From: Thiomonas sp.
GTDB taxonomy: Bacteria; Pseudomonadota; Gammaproteobacteria; Burkholderiales; Burkholderiaceae
DNA: 14,479 nt
Assembly: GCA_027443745.1 (NCBI GenBank)
Contig: DAIAZB010000145.1
Location: 1-14,479 of the forward strand
Direction of reading: 5' to 3'
Every line of letters begins with the position of its first letter. The stretch's first letter is position 1. Positions 1 through 5,808 of the stretch are shown here, piece by piece. The notes under the pieces are model-generated. The model saw only the letters and a list, made by a program, of their open reading frames with translations, ran no database searches and was not told where the DNA came from. A program made the translations under genes and the position numbers.

Positions 1-149
1 AGCCGTGTGGCACGACGGTTGGCGAACACGTACGCGTGATGCGGCTGCGCCGCGCCGAACCTGCCGATCACCTGGCCCAGCAGGCTGTCAATGCCTCCAC
101 GCAGGTCGCTGGCGCCGACCGCCAGCCAGACCGCCTCCACGCGGATCAT
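1..149 (-). CDS. tnpB: IS66 family accessory protein TnpB, truncated by window edge
   Basis: Only the first 49 codons are present. They begin MIRVEAVWLAVGASDLRGGI and include QPHHAYVFANRRATR, the diagnostic start of IS66 TnpB (Orf2), a small protein required for IS66 transposition whose biochemical role is unclear. The family is about 110-120 residues long, so more than half lies outside the window. The start follows the tnpA stop by four bases, which suggests translational coupling. There is no sign of a frameshift in the visible part. Confidence 0.85.
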   Translation of the reverse strand, partial: MIRVEAVWLAVGASDLRGGIDSLLGQVIGRFGAAQPHHAYVFANRRATR

Positions 150-153
150 GCCC

Positions 154-513
154 TCACCCCAGCCAGGCACGCAGCCACAGCGCGCACTCGGTCGCCGCCG
201 CCACCGGCCACTCGACCTGCACGCGCCTGCTGCCGACCTCGCACACGATGCGGGCGTGGGCGCCGCCCGCATGCATCGCCACCGGCATAGCGGCCTCGAC
301 GAACTTGACCGGCTGCCCTGCTGCGTCTGCGTCACCACCGGCCAGCTGCGCGCGCCACCGCGGCGCTTGCGCCGCCCAGCCTCGCAGTTGCCAGTACTCC
401 ATTCCACGCGCCTGCGCGTACGCCTGCAGCGTCATCCCGCTGCTCGCAGCCGCATCCAAAACCGCCAAACACTCCCGAACCTGTTCCGCGCTGTACTTGC
501 GTCCGCTGCTCAT
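154..513 (-). CDS. tnpA: IS66 family accessory protein TnpA
   Basis: This encodes a 119-residue protein of the IS66 TnpA (Orf1) type, an accessory factor needed for transposition of full IS66 elements. The N-terminal half is a helix-turn-helix-like region (RKYSAEQVRECLAVLDAA, then SGMTLQAYAQARGM, then the tryptophans of YWQLRGWAAQ), and the C-terminal half has the IS66-typical ending with VEWPVAAATECALWLRAWLG. I chose the ATG at 513 because a GGAGG lies six bases before it; a GTG at 519 in the same frame is the alternative. The stop lies four bases before the tnpB start, as in other IS66 elements. The gene looks intact. Confidence 0.8.
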   Translation of the reverse strand: MSSGRKYSAEQVRECLAVLDAAASSGMTLQAYAQARGMEYWQLRGWAAQAPRWRAQLAGGDADAAGQPVKFVEAAMPVAMHAGGAHARIVCEVGSRRVQVEWPVAAATECALWLRAWLG

Positions 514-584
514 CCTCACCCTCCGAAAGCCTCAGCTTCGCAGGGGCACCACCCTCACGCCAGATGGGTTCGCCGGACGCTTAC

Positions 585-747
585 GACCGAGGGCCGCACA
601 GGTGACCAGCAGGACGCCTACGCGGTCGCTGCGTGGCTTCGCGATGCGGATGCGGATGGAAGGCTGTCGAAAGCCCTGAAGCCGGGCCTGACCGACTACG
701 AGCAAGCCATGGCGGGGGTGGAAGGTTGGATCTTGGGGCTCTGGTAG
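585..747 (+). pseudogene. C-terminal remnant of an unidentified gene cut by the IS66 element
   Basis: A reading frame of about 54 codons runs from the IS66 end to a TAG at 745-747. It encodes TEGRTGDQQDAYAVAAWLRD, a segment around DADGRLSKALKPGLTDYEQA, and a tail VEGWILGLW. The regular composition (DAYAVAAWL helix, a proline turn, a helical tail) reads like a real protein end rather than chance coding. I could not assign the family with certainty. Its N-terminus is missing because the IS66 end lies immediately upstream, so I treat it as an interrupted gene. Confidence 0.45.
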
Positions 748-769
748 GTCGTGTGCGTGGCCCGTCCGG

Positions 770-815
770 TAGGCGGCAGCATGATTCGCAGCAAGGGGTC
801 TGCGCGGGCGGGACG
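770..815. repeat. Diverged direct repeat, copy A
   Basis: The stretch starting TAGGCGGCAGCATGATTCGC recurs at 2069 as TAGGCGGCAGCATGATCCGC, and the match continues with a few substitutions and a one-base indel through GGGGTCTGCG and GGGCGG. Both copies begin at the same base, TAG, and the sequence to the left of each is unrelated. The two copies bracket the tacA/tacT-type pair. It may be the end of an unknown mobile or recombined segment; the sequence does not show which. Confidence 0.7.
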
Positions 816-962
816 AAAGTTGGTTGCTCGGCCTTTGCTGCCTTTCACCTTGCCACTGCCAGAGGCGGCATTCCACCCGTTGCAGGCACCAGGAATAGCC
901 GGGCCGGACATCGATCGCCTCCTCGCCGTGCTTCCATCGAGGGAATGCCGCTGAAGCCATAA

Positions 963-981
963 GTACGGTAAAATTACGTAC
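963..981 (+). promoter_or_regulatory. Palindromic operator and probable promoter of the tacA/tacT pair
   Basis: The sequence is an imperfect palindrome, GTAC-G-GTAA-AA-TTAC-GTAC, with one unpaired base. It contains a TAAAAT at 969-974 that could be a -10 element; no good -35 is visible. It lies 25 bp before the antitoxin start, and a strong GGAGGA ribosome binding site (995-1000) follows. RHH antitoxins of this type bind palindromes overlapping their own promoter, so autoregulation is the likely role. Confidence 0.5.
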
Positions 982-1006
982 AAATTGCCCGTCCGGAGGA
1001 CCTGCC

Positions 1007-1297
1007 ATGGGAGCACCCCAGTCTCCACGCACGACGCGAGTCGAAGCCCGCATCGCGCCGGACGCTCTTGCGGTGGTGCGGCACGCCGCTGAATTGCAAG
1101 GGCGCAGCGTCAGCGACTTCCTGGTCACCGCCGCGCTTCGAGATGCGCAGCGCACGATCGAGGAGGCGCAGATCCTTCGGCTCTCGGTCGAGGAGCAGCG
1201 CCGATTTGTCGAACTCCTGTTGAATCCGTCGCCGCTGGCGCCGGCCATGGAGCGAGCTCTCGCGCAGCGCAAGCGCCTCATCGAAGGGGCGCAGTGA
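1007..1297 (+). CDS. DUF1778 family antitoxin (TacA-type)
   Basis: This 96-residue protein should neutralise the acetyltransferase toxin encoded next to it and repress the pair. Residues about 8-50 form the ribbon-helix-helix DNA-binding domain: TTRVEARIAPDA is the strand, followed by LAVVRHAAELQGRSVSDFLV helices. The C-terminal segment 58-90, with RLSVEEQRRFVELLLNPS and PAMERAL, is the toxin-binding arm typical of DUF1778 proteins. The start is fixed by a GGAGGA six bases upstream of the ATG. The stop overlaps the GTG start of the toxin by four bases (GTGA), the usual arrangement of tacA/tacT-like pairs. A palindrome just upstream is the likely operator. Confidence 0.88.
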   Translation: MGAPQSPRTTRVEARIAPDALAVVRHAAELQGRSVSDFLVTAALRDAQRTIEEAQILRLSVEEQRRFVELLLNPSPLAPAMERALAQRKRLIEGAQ

Positions 1298-1800
1298 CAG
1301 TTCGTTTTCGGGTCGAGGTCTTGGGGCCTGCACATCGCCGCAGCGATTTCTCCTGCGGGAACGAAGCACTCGATCGCTACCTTGCGCAGCAGGCCGGGCA
1401 GGACGTGCGTCGTCGGGTCAGCGTCTGCTACGTCGCGGTGGACGACGCCAGCGGCAGGGTCGCTGCGTATTACACGCTCGCCGCCGGAAGTGTGCTCTTG
1501 TCGGGGTTGCCGGAGGATCTGGCCAGGCGTCTACCCCGGTATCCGTCCGTGCCCATCGTCAGGCTTGGCCGCCTTGCGGTCGACCGCAGCTTTCAAGGCT
1601 GCAAACTCGGTGGGTCCCTGCTCGCTGATGCGGCGGTGCGTGCATTGCGTTCGGAAATCGGCGTGTTCGCGCTCGTGGTCGACGCCAAGGACGACGCTGC
1701 GGCTGCGTTCTACAGACACCATGGATTCCACGACCTGATGGGCAACGGCAAGCAGATGATCCTCGCGCTGAACGGTTTCTCGCCAGCGCCGCGCTGTTGA
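1294..1800 (+). CDS. GNAT acetyltransferase toxin (TacT-type)
   Basis: This 168-residue GNAT-fold protein is of the TacT/AtaT group, whose known members acetylate the amino acid on charged tRNA and stop translation. The N-terminus has the family pattern FSCGNEALDRYL (19-30), the core strand YYTLAAGSV (59-67), and the acetyl-CoA region VRLGRLAVDRSFQG (89-102). The catalytic tyrosine matches Y140 in AAAFYRHHGF. One oddity: the pyrophosphate loop reads QGCKLGG (101-107) where QGxGxG is usual, so a lysine (K104) replaces the conserved second glycine. That could alter cofactor binding; it may also be a tolerated variant. Translation starts at GTG overlapping the antitoxin stop, so it is probably coupled. 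Confidence 0.87.
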   Translation: MTVRFRVEVLGPAHRRSDFSCGNEALDRYLAQQAGQDVRRRVSVCYVAVDDASGRVAAYYTLAAGSVLLSGLPEDLARRLPRYPSVPIVRLGRLAVDRSFQGCKLGGSLLADAAVRALRSEIGVFALVVDAKDDAAAAFYRHHGFHDLMGNGKQMILALNGFSPAPRC

Positions 1801-1974
1801 TCGTCCGCTTTGTGCCTCCGGCTCGACCGGCCGCTTCTGGCCGGCGACGGACGCTGCTGAAAAAGGGCCCAGTGACCGCTTCGGCCGACGATCAGTCCGC
1901 TGTCGGGCGTCAGCAATCCGACGATGGCTTGAGCCCAAGAGCAGCAGTCCAATGAGCCGACGCCCGCGTTGGGT
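1801..1974. other. Non-coding stretch after the tacA/tacT pair
   Basis: I see no convincing gene here. A GC-rich inverted repeat, CCGGCC-six bases-GGCCGG (1827-1844), lies 27 bases after the toxin stop. It has no following T tract, so it is at best a weak candidate for a transcript-end hairpin. Confidence 0.35.
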
Positions 1975-2070
1975 TCAGAACGAGTAGCTCAGACCGACGG
2001 ATGCTGTCCAGCGTGGGAACAGCTGATAGCCCTGTAGCTTGCTGTAGGCCGGCTGTTGCATGAAGCCGTA
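1975..2070 (-). pseudogene. C-terminal relic of an outer-membrane beta-barrel protein
   Basis: On the minus strand about 31 codons read YGFMQQPAYSKLQGYQLFPR, then WTASVGLSYSF, then TGA. Alternating aromatic and polar residues and a terminal phenylalanine are the signature of the last strand of an outer-membrane beta-barrel, recognised by the BAM machinery. The rest of the gene is missing: upstream on the minus strand the sequence turns into the diverged repeat copy B at 2069. The family (porin, TonB-dependent receptor or other) cannot be decided from this short piece. Confidence 0.5.
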
Positions 2071-2114
2071 GGCGGCAGCATGATCCGCAACCAGGGGGTC
2101 TGCGTGGGCGGACC
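2069..2114. repeat. Diverged direct repeat, copy B
   Basis: This is the partner of the repeat at 770. It starts at the same base (TAGGCGGCAGCATGATCCGC) and differs by scattered substitutions and one extra G. It joins directly to the relic of the outer-membrane protein on its left, so it probably marks a recombination boundary. Confidence 0.7.
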
Positions 2115-2276
2115 ATAAAAGGCGAAAGTCGGTTCGACCCGCGGGGGGGCGACGTAGACGCGGTCAACCGGGCGCTCGCGCGTCTGCTAGCCCCCTGGCA
2201 GCAGAGATGGTTGGAGGTGTCCCTGTCCGCGCATTTGTGCTAATGTGGGGATGTGGAAATTCGGGAGGTCCCATTG

Positions 2277-2531
2277 ATGAGCCGCTTGACCATTGACATG
2301 ACCAGCGAGCAGCACCGCACTCTGAAGGCGTCGGCGGCCTTGGAAGGCAAGACGATCAAGCAATACGCGCTTGAGCGACTGTTCCCGAGCGATGCGCAGG
2401 ATGATCAGGCTTCGCAGGAGTTGAGAGCGCTTCTTCGCGAGCGCATCGCCGAGGGACTGGCCGGGAAGGTGTCCGCCAAGAGCGTTGGCGCACTGCTCGA
2501 TGAGGAACTGGCCGAAGGCGGCAGCGTTTGA
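2277..2531 (+). CDS. RHH/CopG-type antitoxin (ParD-like)
   Basis: This 84-residue protein should be the antitoxin of the downstream ParE-type toxin. The N-terminal SRLTIDMTSEQHRTLKASAA and EGKTIKQYALERLF (residues 2-36) form a ribbon-helix-helix DNA-binding domain. The C-terminal half, including ELRALLRERIAEGLAGK and SVGALLDEELAEGGSV, is the toxin-wrapping part. I chose the ATG at 2277 because GGGAGG (2263-2268) precedes it by eight bases; an in-frame GTG at 2253 lacks a ribosome binding site. A possible extended -10, TGC-TAATGT, ends at 2246. The stop overlaps the toxin's TTG start by four bases. Codons 66-84 lie in the 96-bp repeat that recurs at 10742. Confidence 0.85.
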   Translation: MSRLTIDMTSEQHRTLKASAALEGKTIKQYALERLFPSDAQDDQASQELRALLRERIAEGLAGKVSAKSVGALLDEELAEGGSV

Positions 2532-2565
2532 GCCGGCCCGGTTACATCCTGACGGCGTCGGCGGA
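2470..2565 (+). repeat. 96-bp exact direct repeat, left copy
   Basis: These 96 bases are identical to 10742-10837 (same orientation, offset 8,272). They span the end of the parD-like gene and the first 12 codons of the parE-like gene. The left copy sits inside an intact toxin-antitoxin pair, so it is probably the original location. Bases flanking the two copies differ on both sides (G/C before, A/C after). Confidence 0.97.
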
Positions 2566-2845
2566 AGCCGATTTGCGGAGCATCATTCGCTACACGCGCA
2601 AGGAATGGGGCGATGCACAGCTACGCCGCTATGTCGCAGCGCTGGAAAAGGGAATTTCCGGGCTTGCGGCCGGAGTTGGCGCGTTCAGGGACATGAGCGA
2701 GTCTTATCCGTCGCTTCGTATGGCCCACTGCGAACATCACTATGTGTTCTGCCTTCCGCGAGCGCATGCACCAGCATTGATTGTGGGGATTTTCCACGAA
2801 CGCATGGACCTGATGGTGCGGCTCGCCAACCGGTTGGCGAAGTGA
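2528..2845 (+). CDS. ParE/RelE superfamily toxin
   Basis: This 105-residue protein has the ParE fold pattern: YILTASAEADLRSIIRYTRK (residues 6-25), EWGDAQLRRYVAALE (26-40), and a C-terminal sheet with LRMAHCEHHYVFCLP (63-77) and LIVGIFHERMDLMVRL (84-99). ParE toxins poison DNA gyrase; RelE-type relatives cut mRNA on the ribosome. The YTxxxWG...QxxxY signature favours the ParE branch. Translation starts at TTG, overlapping the antitoxin stop (TTGA), so the toxin is probably made by coupled re-initiation and in smaller amounts. The gene looks complete. Its first 12 codons recur in the second 96-bp repeat copy, where the rest of the toxin is missing. Confidence 0.85.
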   Translation: MSRPGYILTASAEADLRSIIRYTRKEWGDAQLRRYVAALEKGISGLAAGVGAFRDMSESYPSLRMAHCEHHYVFCLPRAHAPALIVGIFHERMDLMVRLANRLAK

Positions 2846-3033
2846 CGTCAGCGCCGCCCATCGGGGTGCCTTTGCATGGCGACAAGGGTTTCGAAAAATG
2901 GCCATGAAGACAAGCGGTTGTGTCGACAATGAGTCACATCGTCGCGGTCCTGAACGAGATACGGCAACACGCAGTGGCTTGATCGCGCCTAATTAGCGGA
3001 GCATCCCACCGCGGCGACGCTCCGGAACGCACT

Positions 3034-3062
3034 TGCACGAACCGTACTTTTTATGGTACGTT
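3034..3062 (+). promoter_or_regulatory. Promoter with palindromic operator before the higB-higA remnant and jet operon
   Basis: A TTGCAC (3034-3039) and TACGTT (3057-3062) are spaced by 17 bp, a plausible sigma-70 pair of modest quality. Between them lies an inverted repeat CGTAC-8 bases-GTACG (3043-3060). HigA-type antitoxins bind such palindromes over their promoter. This is the only promoter-like signal I see before jetA, so it may drive both the higA remnant and the Wadjet operon. Confidence 0.5.
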
Positions 3063-3077
3063 AAAGCACGGTGAGGC

Positions 3078-3267
3078 ATGAGCAGAGACGCCGTAAAGAA
3101 GACCACGCTGGTTTTCTATCGAGGTGCCAGCGGCAAGGAATCCGTTCGCGACTGGCTCAAGGGCCTTGACCGGGCCGACAGGCTGGCCGTCGGGCAGGAC
3201 CTGATAGAAGACGCCGGACGACGAGTTGGCCATGGCACGCAAGCGCCAGACGGAGTTGAAGCCATGA
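3078..3267 (+). pseudogene. HigB/RelE-type toxin gene with internal deletion and frameshift
   Basis: The first 43 codons encode the N-terminus of a phage-derived Gp49-like (HigB) toxin: KKTTLVFYRGASGKESVRDW, then LKGLDRADRLAVGQDLI. The C-terminus of the same family is still readable in another frame from 3208: KTPDDELAMARKRQTELKP, then TGA at 3265-3267, overlapping the antitoxin ATG (ATGA). About 45-50 residues between them, expected from the normal length near 105-110 and including the catalytic core, are gone. The toxin is therefore inactive. In the current frame the deletion joint reads straight into the antitoxin, giving a 154-codon fused frame from 3078 to 3542. The start ATG at 3078 follows a GGTGAGG that is close to the ideal position. 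Confidence 0.82.
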
Positions 3268-3542
3268 GCAAGAAGCATCACGGATCGAGCCACGACAATT
3301 TCCTCAAGGACGAAGGTGTCTTCGAGGAAACCCAGACGCTTGCGGTCAAGGAAGTGGTGGTCTGGCAGCTGATCGAAGCCATGCAGCAGCGTTCGCTGAC
3401 CAAGACGCAACTGGCAACCCTGCTCAAGACCAGCCGTTCGCAAGTCGATCGATTGCTCGACCCGACGCGCGATGTCACCCTCTCCACACTCCAGCGTGCC
3501 GCCGCCCTGGTTGGCCGCAAGGTGCAGATCGAGCTGGTGTGA
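3264..3542 (+). CDS. HigA-type XRE antitoxin/repressor, orphaned
   Basis: This 92-residue protein is the antitoxin partner of the broken HigB toxin. It has an N-terminal stretch beginning MSKKHHGSSHDNFL and a C-terminal helix-turn-helix domain: VVVWQLIEAMQQRSLTKTQL, then ATLLKTSRSQVDRLLD as the recognition part, then TLSTLQRAAALVGRKVQIEL. It keeps its own ribosome binding site (GGAG at 3252-3255), so it can be made alone. It can also be made as the C-terminal part of a 154-residue fusion starting at 3078. With no toxin left to neutralise, its likely remaining job is binding the palindrome at 3043-3060. The jetA start lies 66 bases after its stop with no clear promoter between, so it may set the level of Wadjet expression; that last point is inference. 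Confidence 0.8.
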   Translation: MSKKHHGSSHDNFLKDEGVFEETQTLAVKEVVVWQLIEAMQQRSLTKTQLATLLKTSRSQVDRLLDPTRDVTLSTLQRAAALVGRKVQIELV

Positions 3543-3608
3543 CGCCGTGAAGAATGACCGAACACACCTACGACAAACCGGGATCCGATTGACCGCGGTG
3601 AACATCCG

Positions 3609-5072
3609 ATGAAAGCGCTACGGGGCGTCGCCACCTTGCGCAACCTGCGGGACCAGCCCCTGTGGCGTCTTATGGGCGCGACCAAGGCGCCTGTCGTCAT
3701 CGCGTTGCTGCAGTCGATCTTCGCCGGCGGAGAGAAGGCCGTGCCAAGCTCGGTGGTGCATGAGCGACTTGCTCGCGATGTCGAATCGTTGCGCGACGCG
3801 GGCGAAGATCTCCCGCAAACCGCACGAGCCTATGTGGCAGAGTGGCTCAGCGAGGGCTGGCTGACGCGGCGCTTCCCCGCAGGCGCAGCGGAGGAGGAGT
3901 ATGAACTCTCCGCTGAGACGCTGACCGCGCTGCGCTTCCTCGCGGGCCTCCTGAAGCCGCGCACGACCGCCACGGAGAGCCGTCTGTCAGTGGTGATTCA
4001 ACAGCTGTCGCGACTTGCAGACGAGACGAACGCCAATCCGTCGCAGCGTCTGGCGGCACTTCATGCCGAGCGAGAGCGGATCGACCGTGCCATCGCCGAG
4101 GTGCAAAGCGGTGCCGTCAAGACCCTCTTGAGCGACCGTGCCATGGAACGCGCAAGGGAGATCATTGCGCTCGCGCAGGAGCTCGCGTCAGACTTCCGCA
4201 GCGTGCGCGACGAGTTCGAGCGACTCAACCGCGGGCTGCGTCAAAGCCTCATGGAGAACGAAGGAAGTCGTGGCGAGGTCCTCGAGCAGCTGTTCGCCGG
4301 GGTGGATCTCATCGGAGAGAGCGACGCCGGGCGTACCTTCCACGCGTTCTGGCGCTTGCTCACGGACCCTGAGCAGGCGGCAACGTTGCGGGAATCCCTG
4401 GATGACGTGACCAGCCGCCCGTTTGCCAGACAGCTCGAGTCGCAAGAGCGCAAGTTCCTGCTCGGGCTGACGGGAGCGCTGCTCGACGAGGGGCGAGGCG
4501 TCCACGATGTGCTGCAGCATTTCGCACGCAGCCTCAAGAGCTTCGTGCAGAGCCGGGAATTCCTCGAGCATCGACGTTTGCACGGCCTGCTCAAGGAGGC
4601 AACGCAGGCGGCACTTGATGCCAAACGCATCGTTCGCAGCAACGCACCCGTCGGCTTCGAGCTCATGCAGTCGAGCAGCCGTATTCGCTCTGTAGCTCAG
4701 TGGGCGTTGTACGACCCGGCGCAGCGGGTAGGCGATTCGTCGATGCAGGTCGCCGAGCCTTCCGAACTTGATCTGGAGGTCGTCAGCGATCTGGTGCGTC
4801 AATCCGAAATCGATTTCCGGACATTGCGACAGCATGTCCGCTGCGTGCTTGATCGCCAATCACAGGCCACCATTGCCCAGGTCCTCGACCAATTTCCTGC
4901 TGAGCAGGGACTCGGGAGCGTGGTTGGCTACGTTGCGCTTGGAGCCAAGCATGGTGAGGTGGCCAAAGGGTCTGAAGTCGTGGCCTGGCAAGGCGATGAC
5001 GCGGTGCAACGGCGAGCACGCGTGCCCACCATTTTTTTTCTGAGGGAGCGCTATCTTGAACTCGTCGACTGA
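3609..5072 (+). CDS. jetA: Wadjet protein JetA (DUF3375, kleisin subunit)
   Basis: JetA is the kleisin-like bridging subunit of the Wadjet anti-plasmid complex, joining the heads of the JetC dimer and carrying JetB. The 487-residue length and features fit DUF3375. An N-terminal winged-helix-like region (1-110) includes LRDQPLWRLMGATKAPVVIA and ends in YELSAETLTALRFL. A long helical middle follows (about 150-330), and the C-terminal part (390-487) includes SELDLEVVSDLVRQSEIDFR and finishes VPTIFFLRERYLELVD. It is the first of four overlapping genes. The ATG is preceded by a weak GGTGAA rather than a good ribosome binding site. A run of eight T (5032-5039) near the 3' end is unusual in this GC-rich gene; slippage there would shorten the tail by a few residues. 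The last 17 bases overlap jetB. Confidence 0.93.
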   Translation: MKALRGVATLRNLRDQPLWRLMGATKAPVVIALLQSIFAGGEKAVPSSVVHERLARDVESLRDAGEDLPQTARAYVAEWLSEGWLTRRFPAGAAEEEYELSAETLTALRFLAGLLKPRTTATESRLSVVIQQLSRLADETNANPSQRLAALHAERERIDRAIAEVQSGAVKTLLSDRAMERAREIIALAQELASDFRSVRDEFERLNRGLRQSLMENEGSRGEVLEQLFAGVDLIGESDAGRTFHAFWRLLTDPEQAATLRESLDDVTSRPFARQLESQERKFLLGLTGALLDEGRGVHDVLQHFARSLKSFVQSREFLEHRRLHGLLKEATQAALDAKRIVRSNAPVGFELMQSSSRIRSVAQWALYDPAQRVGDSSMQVAEPSELDLEVVSDLVRQSEIDFRTLRQHVRCVLDRQSQATIAQVLDQFPAEQGLGSVVGYVALGAKHGEVAKGSEVVAWQGDDAVQRRARVPTIFFLRERYLELVD

Positions 5073-5808
5073 TAGGGTCGAGCCGAGCGGATCCGAAGCC
5101 GGGAGCGAGCAGCCCGTCACCGCGGAGAGCGAGGCGGCGGCCACCTTTCTTGGCGATACCGGCACGCTCCCCATCGACACGCGCCGGGTTCTCGTCCAGC
5201 TTCTGCTGGGGCCCTCGGTGGACGCCAGGCGACAGTCGAAATTGTGGCCCGTGCTGTTGCGCGACGAATCCGTCATTCGCTCGCGCATGCACGACCTGTT
5301 CCTTGACCTGGTCATCGACCACGAGCAGCAGGTCGCCTTCACGCGCCAGGTGACGTCGGACGACATTGACGTTCCCATTCTGCTGCGCAAGGCGTCCTTG
5401 ACCTTCCTCGAGACGACCTTGCTGCTGTTCCTGAGGCAGCGATTGACACAGGCGGACGCCCAGGGCGAGCGGGCTGTTGTCTCCTTGAGCGAGATGCGCG
5501 AACACATGACCGTGTTCGAGCGCGACGCCAATCCTGATCATGCACGGTTTGAGCGCCAGGTCAGCAACGCGGTGGAAAAAGCCAAGAAGCTGAGCCTGGT
5601 GCAGCGGATTCGGGGCTCCGATGAGCGTTACGAGGTCTCACCGACCCTGAAGCTGCTGTTTTCTGCCGAGGAAATACAAGGTCTGACGCGCAGCTACGCC
5701 CAGTTGATGCGCGCGCCCAGCGTGGTCGACGTCGGTGACGATCCCCCTCCGCTGGATGAGGAGTTTGACGACGGCGACCCCGCCGCCGAAGGGGAGGATG
5801 CCCTGTGA
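5056..5808 (+). CDS. jetB: Wadjet protein JetB (DUF4194, KITE subunit)
   Basis: JetB is the KITE-type accessory subunit that binds the JetA kleisin in the Wadjet SMC complex. The 250-residue protein has a disordered, acidic and serine-rich N-terminus (1-37). A DUF4194 core of tandem winged helices runs from about 38 to 220 and includes LPIDTRRVLVQLLLGPSVDA, SKLWPVLLRDE, VISLSEMREHM-like helix pairs around 145-155 (actual residues VVSLSEMREHM), and YEVSPTLKLLFSAEEI. A strongly acidic tail (225-250, with EEFDDGD) closes it. The start is TTG at 5056, supported by GGGAG (5043-5047) at good spacing; it overlaps jetA by 17 bases. The stop overlaps the jetC start (GTGA). The non-ATG start may tune its amount relative to JetA. 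Confidence 0.92.
   Translation: MNSSTDRVEPSGSEAGSEQPVTAESEAAATFLGDTGTLPIDTRRVLVQLLLGPSVDARRQSKLWPVLLRDESVIRSRMHDLFLDLVIDHEQQVAFTRQVTSDDIDVPILLRKASLTFLETTLLLFLRQRLTQADAQGERAVVSLSEMREHMTVFERDANPDHARFERQVSNAVEKAKKLSLVQRIRGSDERYEVSPTLKLLFSAEEIQGLTRSYAQLMRAPSVVDVGDDPPPLDEEFDDGDPAAEGEDAL

Larger units (their letters stand above)
1..584 (-). mobile_element. IS66-family insertion sequence, one end only
   Basis: The element is cut by the window edge. It carries the two small accessory genes tnpA and tnpB, in that order on the minus strand. Its outer end is at 584: read inward on the minus strand it begins GTAAGCGTCCGGCGAACCC, matching the GTAAGCG start known for IS66-family terminal repeats. The distance from this end to tnpA (about 70 bp) also fits the family. 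The sequence just outside is the reading frame of a broken gene (585-747), so the element appears to have inserted into that gene. IS66 elements usually make 8-bp target duplications; the first outside bases (585-592) would be one copy, but the other end is not in the window. The transposase gene tnpC, expected further left, is also outside it. Confidence 0.8.

Noticed and set aside
5..747. Long plus-strand frames across the IS66 end (224 and 218 codons).
   Set aside because: The minus strand carries recognisable tnpA and tnpB. Only the last 54 codons of one plus frame look protein-like, and these are listed as a separate remnant.
1827..1844. A GC inverted repeat after the GNAT toxin as an intrinsic terminator.
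   Set aside because: The six-base stems are short and no T run follows, so it is listed only as a weak hairpin.
2846..3033. Possible integron attC site between the ParE and HigB loci.
   Set aside because: I looked for paired RYYYAAC/GTTRRRY core sites, which would suit toxin-antitoxin cassettes, but found only an isolated CCTAAT-like motif and no folded partner.
4690..4760. A tRNA-like box, TGTAGCTCAGTGGG, inside jetA.
   Set aside because: No matching T-arm sequence or acceptor stem follows, and the bases lie within an intact coding region.
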